Assembly: GCA_027559495.1 (NCBI GenBank)
Contig: JAMXSV010000006.1
Span: forward strand, 1,302,001-1,366,000
Reading direction: 5' to 3'
Length of the DNA stretch: 64,000 nt
Origin: Aurifilum marmelostoma
Taxonomy: Eukaryota > Ascomycota > Sordariomycetes > Diaporthales > Cryphonectriaceae
Shown: piece after piece, positions 55,489 through 64,000 of the stretch
Position numbering within the stretch: position 1 is the first letter of the stretch
Layout: each line of letters opens with the position of its first letter
Notes under the pieces: generated by a model
The model's input: the letters and a program-made list of their open reading frames with translations, nothing else
What the model was told of the DNA's origin: nothing
Databases searched by the model: none
Translations under genes and position numbers: made by a program

Positions 55489-55758
55489 TCACTCGACGGC
55501 GACCTCAACCTCGTGCCAGTCGTCCTTGTGCTCGCCGGCGTGCTCGCCAAAGTGGACGGGGGCGACCTTCAGGACGCGGAACCCAGAGGACTTGCCGTCG
55601 CTGCTGAGGGAAGAGCTGCGTCGCTTGTGCTCGGCAGTGGGCTGAGCACCAGCGGCAGCGGCTTGGGCGGGCTGTGTCTGCTGGGCCTTGGGAAAGGAGG
55701 CCGAGGTAACGGGGCCCAGGGGTAGGAAGTTGAGGAGTGGGGTTCGGTTGGCAGACAT
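55489..55758 (-). CDS. Small conserved-looking fungal protein, function unknown
   Basis: An 89-residue protein I cannot name. It starts MSANRTPLLNFLPLGPVTSA, has a Gln/Ala-rich middle (KAQQTQPAQAAAAGAQPTAE), a basic Ser-rich site KRRSSSLSSD that looks like a kinase target, and a compact end FRVLKVAPVHFGEHAGEHKD followed by DWHEVEVAVE. The combination of an N-terminal FLPLGPV block and a C-terminal VLK.APVHxGEH..EHKxDxHEV block recalls uncharacterised small proteins conserved among filamentous ascomycetes, but I cannot tie it to a function. No signal peptide, membrane helix or intron. The clean ATG and the ordered C-terminus argue it is real. It stands alone in a gene-poor region. Confidence 0.68.
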   Translation of the reverse strand: MSANRTPLLNFLPLGPVTSASFPKAQQTQPAQAAAAGAQPTAEHKRRSSSLSSDGKSSGFRVLKVAPVHFGEHAGEHKDDWHEVEVAVE

Positions 55759-58700
55759 TGTGTTGATCTTGTGTGTCTTGACGGCGTAGAAAATAGAGTG
55801 AACGGTATTGAGAGAACAAGTTTTTGTTGGTAATATCTCGTCCCTTCTGTGCTGGGCGCAGAGGGAAAGGCAGACCCTTTAATATTAAGGACTGGAGCGA
55901 GAGGGAATTGACTGGAATGCTGTAGAGCGGGAGCGGAAGAGTGTGTGAAAGTGGGCTGACGCTTGCGGCAAGTCTCGTTGTGCTGAACGCGGGAGTGTGA
56001 TTTTGCAAAGAACTAACGCGGAAGGAAGAGATACAGATAACAATCCATCCTCAAGTTTCAAGCGACTGGAGGAGGGGAGGGCTCGTCCTTATATGGGCGA
56101 ACCTAGAGATGTAGAGCTCGAGTAGCTCAGAGCGGTCCATCCTAGCGACTCCCTCAAACCGGGTGGACCGGATTACTACTTCTGGTCCGCCCAGCCAAGC
56201 TTGCTTGATTAACTTGTGATACCGAGCCTAGCAGCGTCAAAAGCCAAAAATGTACATACAGTACAGACAGTATGGACCGGAGGGGCGCGCCTGGCGCGGG
56301 GCAGAGTGGAGGGACAGGTGCATGGCCTGGTGGGATCTCTCGACAGGGGCTCAGCTTGAGTAATGACTGCATATTGATCTGATCCTCCAGTTCCTTTCGT
56401 CCACCACGACCCAATCCGACGAAGACCAGACCACATTGTCTGTCAGTCTGGCCGCGTGGCGCTCTGCTTTTTAGAATCGGCCAAAGACATGGCTGCTGGA
56501 CATCTATTGTCCAAATCCTCGTCATGGGAACACACACTGCCCACGTTTCGCGTGTGCGGGCAGGGAGCTGCAGGGAAAGTGCCAGCATGCCGCCATGGGG
56601 AATCGTGGGGACCACCAAGCTTATCTCTAGCCCTGCCACGTCCATGTTGTCATGAACGGAAGAGTCTCACCCTCTCCTTGCTCCAGCGTGTCAGAGGGCC
56701 TTAGCCCCCTGTCTGACCTACTTCTCACACCGCGCACCCAGGGACTGCCAGGGTCTCTCTGTATTCCACTGCTGTGAGAGAACGTGATCACGCTATTGGC
56801 CCTGGACGAAAGGAAGGAGACAAAGAAAAGGGGAAATGAGCCTGTGTTACCCGAGGTAGAAAAGTGGGGGTACGGACAGCCTGCTCTGGGAAAACAGGGG
56901 GGGTCCCGGCAGAGGGTTCGTTGGCCAGGCGTGGGAAGAAGGTCTCGCATCTCCTGATCCAGACACAACCACGATGCAAAAGATGGAGTGATTGATATCA
57001 AAAGGGAAGATGTTAGAGGTGGAGAACAGACTTGCGGCTCCGTGAGGAGTCGGCAACGAGACCGCTCGGATTCGGAATCTGGGGTAGGTCTGGGGTCGGA
57101 GGCACATCTTCGGGGCAAGTACGGGTGGTGATTGGTCGGCCTGGGTATCTCAAGAGGATTTCCCGGGACGTCTGCTGTGACCTCAGCTCCTCGAGTGGTG
57201 CGAGCCCAACGACAGCCAACCAGAGCCAAGCTTTCTCTGCTTTTCTGCTTTGGAGCACACGCATCCCTGACATTCTTGCTCTTTGTTGTTCTCTGCCGAG
57301 GCCGCTCATGCTTGCTTTGCTTCTCAACTGTCCAGGACTGGACCAGGGAAGGCCAGGGACCCAACCAGGACATCCATTGTGGCTTGAAAATTTGCTGTTT
57401 GTCTAATGCGCCGCATGGGAATGTGACACAGCGACCTGGGTTCCGGCCGTTGCAGCAATATTCTGTCTCGTTGGCCGTCATTGTTGACGTTGTCGCCACG
57501 AAAGTAGCCGACTGGACAGGCCGGCGGAAGGACGCTGAAGTGCTGTCCGAGCCTTCCAAATGGCAACATCCCACCGGTCCTGGGCTGCCCTATCGACCTG
57601 AGAACCACCAAGAGCTCACAGGACACTTGGAAACCTGCCTGCGCGGATGAGTGTGTCGGTCAATTTGTGCTGGAAACTTGGTCAGAGACGTTGGGTTCAT
57701 TCAACGAGGCGTCCGAGCTGTGAGGGCTGCACAGCCCTCTAGCGAGGACACACTGATTGCTGAATCGGCCACGAAGATGACGTTCACCTGACGATCGAAG
57801 TGGTGGCAAGGCAAGAATCCTGACTGCAGGTGCCTCGCGGTGAAGGTGGCCACACTCGTCGTCGAGTCGTGGGCTCGCGTTACATTGAGACCTCAAGTAC
57901 CTCGATGTACTTCAAAGTTCCTCGCTGGTACCTGCTCTTGTCTCGACGCACTCCAGATGTCCTGGTCCATCACTCGTCTGTTTCAACGCTGGCTATAATA
58001 GGCTTGTAAGCGTCAGGGCCTCTTGGTCGTGAATCGGGGCAGGTATGAGGGTTACGTTCTCGAACCTTCTTGGAAGGTAAGCCCGTCTTCGCAGAATTGA
58101 GGAAGGATGTTGGTGATGGCGGACGAGGGTGGGGAACGTGATGATGATGGACAAGTTGCATATTCTCACGAGTTCCTGGGTGGTGCCGTCGCCGAGGTTC
58201 CCCCGACTTGGCCTGGGCTGCATGGTGCGGCAATGAATTGACATCGCAAAGGCTGCCATTGCGGGCTCACCTCAGCATGCACAGCCCGTCCTGTTGGTGA
58301 TGAAAGTTCCTGGACGAGCCAAGCAGCGAGCTGTGTGCCTCGGCGGCGCAGGAATGCCGGGCGAGCGTGGTGAGGAGACGCATACGCAGTCCAGAAGAAG
58401 GAGGCGGTCGATAGTTGACGATGTCATGATGATGTTCAGGACGAACCAACAGCAGCGACTGAATGAAGCGATGTTTCCTCTCCTTGCGAGGTTTGGGGTG
58501 TTGGTGTGCCTCTGCACCAGGTATCCACGGTCCGTTCAGCTCCTCAAAAACAGCTCACGCGTCATGACCTTCCCCTTGTGCCAGATCAGGCTGCTCGCAA
58601 GCTGAGTGTGCAGCAAGCCTGATCCCGGGCATGCTCTAGAAGCTGCAGAGGGAGGTAGGATGCTACGCTGGCGACGGCGTGGCCAATCCTAAAAGGTCTC

Positions 58701-60603
58701 GAGAAGCGGACGCGGTGTGCCCATCACGGCCCCTTGGTGGCATCCACACTTGGTGCACACACACGGCACGGATCATCTGCACAGCGGTGACGATATCACG
58801 CCGTGCACACACACCTGTCCCAGGTCTGGGGCAGGCCAAGATCAGCAGCCAGACCGTCAGCAGGATAGCTTTCCTGCATAGGCTTCCACATGACTCTTGT
58901 GCGAGGACGTGGAGCAGTATGACACGGATCAACATCCTCCTCTTCTTCATGGAATCGTGGAGGGTGTCCTCGGACAGGATATGAACCAACATTGTCTTTC
59001 TTGGGCAGGTGTGAGGAGGTGGGGAGGGAGGGGCATCAGCACCCAGGCTCAGCCCACTACAGCCTCATGAGGTGTGGCTTGCTTGCGAGGAGGGGCCAAG
59101 TTGAGAGATCGCCCGCGTGACATTGGATGCTTGTGTAGAGTTCGACCAACATTCGAACGATGATGAATATTGCTCCACCAAGGCGGAGGAGGGGGGCCGT
59201 TCTCGTACGGCTGCACGAGATAGGGGGGAGGAAAAGCGTCTGGGCCTCCAGGAGGGCTGCCGGCGAGATCTTGCGATTGCACTATTGCTGTCCAATATTC
59301 CCAGGCTTTCTGGGCGTCCTTGATGAGGGTTATCCTGTGAAGAGCCAATGGGTTCCAAAAAGAAGCTACGGGGGTCGAATGCGAAGCGGCTCCGACAGCT
59401 TGGGTCCTGGCCTGTCTTCCGCGCGTGAAAGCATGGTTCAACGCTGGTGCTGTAACCCAACATCCAATGGCATCCCCGTGAGCAGGCCCACAGCTTGCCA
59501 TGGGCTTGTTGTGTCTGTTTTGATGCAACACAACATCTCCCAACGCGGCCTATCGGGTATTTTGTTGGGCGCTTCGGTTGGTGCGTGTGTGTGCGAGGCT
59601 CGCATGGCTCGTCTGTTAGTTTCTATAGACGCGCCAACAGCTCAAGACCTCAGATATGACAATGAAATGAAAACAGCGGTCGCTTTAGACTATGTTGGTG
59701 CTGGATCGATCCATTGCTATGTTACCGAGAGGGAGATGCTGCTGGTTCCAGGCTTAATGACGATGTGCCGCTTGGCACAGCAGCTACGAGTGAGGATGAT
59801 GCCCACATCGCTCCTGCCAAGCTCCAATACATGCGAATCAGAGCCTGACGATATCCTGGCCAGCCGTCATGACTTCCTGCTCTGAACGCGGCAGAGGCAT
59901 AAGCAACGTGCCCCAACCAGTCCGCGCCCCTCGCCCCCCCTCCTTCCTCTTGCTTTTCCTCTCTCGTCACAACATACTACACCATTATCTCTCGCAAAGT
60001 AGCGGATATGCTCGCGGCCGGTCGCCTTTAATCCTACAGCATATATGTGGGCCCTTACAAACATATAGCACACTGCTCCATTTCGCATCACTGACACGGT
60101 GGTTGGCACTTGGAGTTTTCTCCGTCGTCCTCCCTGGGTCCCTGTGCTGAGAAGTTGGAGACGAGAAGAGCAGGATAGAGACAGACGCCTCGTGGGACCA
60201 CTGAAAGATACCTCTGAGTGCTACAGCTCAAAGTTTTGCATAGGTCCTATGCTTGTTTGAGATGGAGCGCAGACACCTTCAGAATTGCCGTGAGCTCTGA
60301 TTCAGACGCAATGCGAACCCGTAGTCGATGGGAAGTCTCCTTGACTGTAGTCTGAAGGAAGAACAAGTTGGCAAGGAAAAGCCAGAGGAGGGGTAGAGGG
60401 CAGGGGGGATGGGTCCGCAAATGGGTATCGGCGATGAGGTGAATGTCATGCAGTTCTCGCTGTTCAGAACCACGGCCAGGACGAGACAGTCCGAGCCCAC
60501 CAACGAACTAACTCAGTGAAACTCCAGACTCAGTCAGATGTCCTGTCTTATGAACGCGAGCGAGCGACGTCCTCACACACAACTTTAATTTTTCATGCAC
60601 CAC

Positions 60604-60636
<33 letters not shown>

Positions 60637-63600
60637 AGCAACGGCGTTGACGCATGTTGTAGTGATGGAAAGCAAGATGGCGGCTCGGGCTCGATGCTGA
60701 TTGGTCCTGGAGCGCCTCCCAAGGTTAGCATAGCTTCTTGACGCCAACAGGCGCCGGACCGAGTGTGACTGTGATGTAACGCAACGCTCACATTGGTGCA
60801 TGCAGCATGCAATTTTGCATTGCATGGAGACTAGGGTGCAGTTGGTTCCCCAAAACATGAGGCTCGACGGCTATCGCGGCAGCCATTGGGATATACCGCA
60901 TGAAGCACCCTCCCTCAAAGGCTGGCGAGACGGTTTTCTCTCCTTGCGATAATGCCTAGCCAACACCGACTGCAATTTCGATCAGTGATCCCATCCGATG
61001 AATGTGTGCCTCAAAATTGCTTGAGCCCTGTATGGCCGCACCGTGGATGTGGGATAGATAGGGCGATTCGAGCATGTGGCTGCCGCTTGCTGGGACGGCA
61101 GAGGTGCTCAAAGGGTGTCGCAGGTGGTCAGCTGCACCGCCAGGCGTCTCTGCAGCTGGGTCTGATATATAAGACAAGGACAACGGGTGAGAAGGGCGGA
61201 TCTAGTCATGGCTGGTGCAGGTGGTGGGCACGAGATGAAATCTAGAAGTTCTGCATGTAAGCATACACAAGATAAAAGCGATCCAGGCTCTGATCCTTCA
61301 GGTGATTTCGCCGGGCAGCAAGCAAGCGAGCAGACCCCCCCCCCCCCCTTTTTTTTTCTTTCTCTTCTGTTGAGAGGAAGTAGGCCGCCATCCTTAGGAC
61401 AGGCAGTAACTCCCGCTGGTGATTAGAGTCTGTCAGAAGGGTCAGGAAGTCTAGCCCTACGCGGCAGTCTCTGAGCTCAAAACGCGCAATAGTATGTAGT
61501 AGTAGCGGTGGTTGTCCACGGTTGTGGAACTCACTGGCACGACAAGGAACCTGCTCGGCTAATGCCCAGGATCGCTCTGTCAGGACCCAGTTGGTACAGC
61601 CAGGACTAGGCCAGGTGATGTCGATACGAGCAGGCGGCATGCTGCGACTGGCAGACTAACGAGATGAAGTACTGAAGACCGGTTCTTTAAGCGAAGCACT
61701 GGAGAAAGCAGGCCTGCCCTAGCAGGCAGACAAGCCCGAGCTTGCTCCAGCAGAGTGCAGATTCGAGTCGCAAGGAACTTGGGGGGAGGATCTCTGCACA
61801 TAGTACGGACGTAGCCTGTAGCTTCAGGCCATGCATGTTAGGCCAGGCCAGCATGGGCACAGATGGCGTGACCAGAGAGTAGAAAATGAGAGGGCCATGC
61901 TGGTAAGCAGAGCCCATCATAAAGAATATTCTGAAAGATGACTTCGGTTAGCTGCAAGTCTGGTCAGGCCCCTGCTGTGGTGGATATGGGCAAGGTGACA
62001 AGGCCTGATCATTGAGCATGGCTGTGGAGATGAGCCAAGGGGTTCTTTCCACAATCAAGAGCGATATCTACACAGTAAGGTCTGTCTTATGTACTAAGGC
62101 CACTGCTCAGGCACACGCCTTCCCTCTATGTTTCTTGGATCACAACAGCCAATCATATTGAAAATTTCTGACAGGGGCTCCCAGGCCTGTCAGTCAGGGC
62201 TACTCGGAACGGAGCTCCAGCCAAGCTTAGTTCATCAGCCATTGAACCCCAAACTGCACACACAGTCTCCCTTCCTCTCTCTTCAAGATATCCCCTCCCT
62301 TCTCCATCCATTCTACTGGTCAATTGTTCTTGATTACTTGAGATTGAGCAAGATTGCTTTGAGCACTGGGTGGATCCGCAGATATGTAGGCCCGAGAGCC
62401 CCTGCACTGTCAGTGCTTCGTTTCCGTCTGTCGCCACCTATCACCATGATCTTGATCCGATCTGCCGAGCCAAAGAAATATGGCATAGGCTACCGGCCGG
62501 AGTGCCTCAACAGGGCTCTTGACCGAGGCGCCGTCCGCTGGTCAGCCACTGCTCACTCTTAAGCGCCTGTGCACTCCACGGGTACTAGAGCCTCTCCGTC
62601 CTCACCTACGAGCATCAACCTCGTTGGTTCGGGTTGAATCCCGCCGCGCAAGACACAGAGAGTAGCTTGTATGCTTGATCTCAAACGGCCTCCTCCACCA
62701 CACTCTCTCCCCCTCTGTCTCTGGCTGCGCAAACCTGGCACCACATGCTCAGGCGGCAGACTGTACTCCGACCTGGTGAGCCGACGGAAAGGACAGGCTA
62801 CACAGCGCCGTGAGCAGATGGCAAGCAGCGCATGCAGCTCTCCATTCGCACTACGGAAGTGCGGATGGCAAGTTCCACAGGATCCACGAACCTCTGCTGC
62901 ATTGCGCATAGCGAGCACCGATGTGGTCTGAACAAGCCGGGTCGCCTCTGTTGCAGGGTGGCCACCAGCCGGGATGATCGAGTTGACTTGCCCAAACTAG
63001 CCGGCGGTCTTCCCGACTCGGCCAGCTAAGGCGACATGAGATGCCTTGTTATTCAGAGAATCAGTCTCCATATAGAATTTTACGTGCCTTATGGCAGCAA
63101 AAAACCCATCATGATCCTAGCCAAGAAAACGTCTTCACCCTCTAGCACCAGTCTTTTCTCCGACTTTCAACAAAGGAGCCACTCCGCGCTATAGCTCTAC
63201 TATTGGGAAAACAAAGAGGAAAGGCCAAGCCTGACGTCCTCCTCATCAGCTTGTGCCCACCCACACGCTTTCATATACTCACAGGCCCACCTACGGGATT
63301 GCAAGGGCGTCGATGTACGATCAGCTGCGAAATTGCTAGTGGATGTTGGGACTAATTCATCCGTTAGCCACAGAGGAGTTGGTTGTGTCGGCTAATCTGC
63401 AGTCACAGCGCCTGGGATTGCGCCTTTCTTCCTTCCCTGTATGACCCTCATTAATAATTCGGTCCACCGTCGATATGATGCACGACATATTTTCGCGTGG
63501 GCTCGACCAAAGGACCTTGTGCATGTCTAGATGAATGACGAGGTGGTGCACCAACTACGGTTGCACAAGTTCAGGCGTGTTAATGGACCGCCTATCTCAT

Positions 63601-64000
63601 ACTCGTCGTGGATGTGGGCTGTGGCCAGCTTATACTTTGGGTCATAGTCCAACGGCTTCAAGGGCTGTTATTGGCCTCAAGGATTTATTTCTCTTGCGGC
63701 ATTTCCCTTGGCGCACTCCATCAAGCGTAGGCGGAAACAGACCCAGGTATCCAAGTATTAGACCGACCCTATCTCTGACAGCTGTAGTGCCCGAGGAACA
63801 GCCCCCAAAATCAAAGCCGTGGGCCCATCTTTTTCCTCTAAAGAGTGCAGACATATCTGCACCAGCGCGGAAGACTTTGTCACAAGCTCATAGATACAAG
63901 TATACTATGACTTGGAGGTGTGGATCAAGTACCTAGTCGAGGTCTCATGGGGGTAAGGAGGGGCCCTGCGAGCAAGTACGATTATACACGTACATTCTGT
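55759..64000. other. Gene-poor region to the right edge (about 8.2 kb)
   Basis: I could not support any gene here on either strand. Open frames up to ~315 codons (for example minus strand 56627-57574, plus strand 59160-59885) have irregular composition, no domain and heavy overlap with frames on the other strand. A C14/T9 pair lies at 61335-61357. It may be the distal promoter and leader region of a gene beyond the window, or contain non-coding transcripts. Confidence 0.45.
60601..60636. repeat. CA microsatellite
   Basis: Eleven CA units followed by AA and six more CA units, read directly. No gene nearby. Confidence 0.85.

Noticed and set aside
56115..56190. Possible tRNA (box-A-like TAGCTCAGAGCGG)
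   Set aside because: No box B or T-arm at the right distance, and the ends do not pair.
56627..57574. 315-codon reverse open frame as a gene
   Set aside because: No recognisable domain, erratic composition, and competing open frames on both strands.

Overview
The window reads as nuclear DNA of a filamentous ascomycete (Pezizomycotina, most likely a Sordariomycete). Genes carry short GT-AG introns of roughly 45-160 nt. Single-copy eukaryotic housekeeping genes (DPH2, USB1, ERO1, CKS1, an RSC4-like bromodomain gene, the ribosome-bound Hsp70 SSB) lie among families typical of mould genomes: NACHT-ankyrin STAND proteins, a PigL_N-type domain protein, Pal1, NmrA-like reductases, DHA2 transporters and a CVNH lectin-like protein. 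No rRNA, convincing tRNA, intact transposon or CRISPR array was seen.

Layout. 0-13 kb is accessory: NmrA-like reductase (+), secreted CVNH protein (-), DHA2 efflux transporter (-), hemerythrin-like protein with an apparent frameshift (+), BNR-repeat protein (-), sugar/quinate-type transporter (+). 12.8-16.5 kb holds DPH2 (-) and an unrecognised conserved-looking protein (+) that diverge from one promoter region; both show apparent one-base frame breaks beside G runs. 16.5-21.7 kb is a head-to-head pair: a PigL_N-type protein (-) and a NACHT-ankyrin STAND gene (+) interrupted by an in-frame TAG just before the Walker A loop. 21.9-30 kb holds a GC-rich alpha/beta hydrolase (-), Pal1 (-), USB1 (+) and ERO1 (-, ending in RDEL). 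31-35.1 kb is an intact hydrolase-NACHT-ankyrin gene (-). 36.8-39.6 kb carries an FAD aromatic monooxygenase and a DOPA-dioxygenase-family gene in tandem (+). 40.3-49.7 kb is a housekeeping block: CKS1 (-), RSC4-like (+), SSB (+), and an F-box/2EXR-like gene (+). From 49.7 kb to the end (about 14 kb) the only gene I can support is an 89-residue protein at 55.5 kb.

How the genes may work together. Two neighbourhoods look functionally linked. The PigL_N-type gene and the NACHT-ankyrin gene share one intergenic region, and short motifs at the C-terminus of the first and N-terminus of the second resemble each other. That is the geometry of fungal amyloid-signalling NLR pairs, although here the receptor frame is broken. 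The monooxygenase and extradiol-dioxygenase-family genes are co-oriented 477 nt apart and could hydroxylate and then open an aromatic ring. The rest looks like ordinary gene order, not a biosynthetic cluster.

Exon boundaries were worked out by hand from splice signals and from keeping conserved blocks in frame. Family names come from recognised motifs, not database searches.
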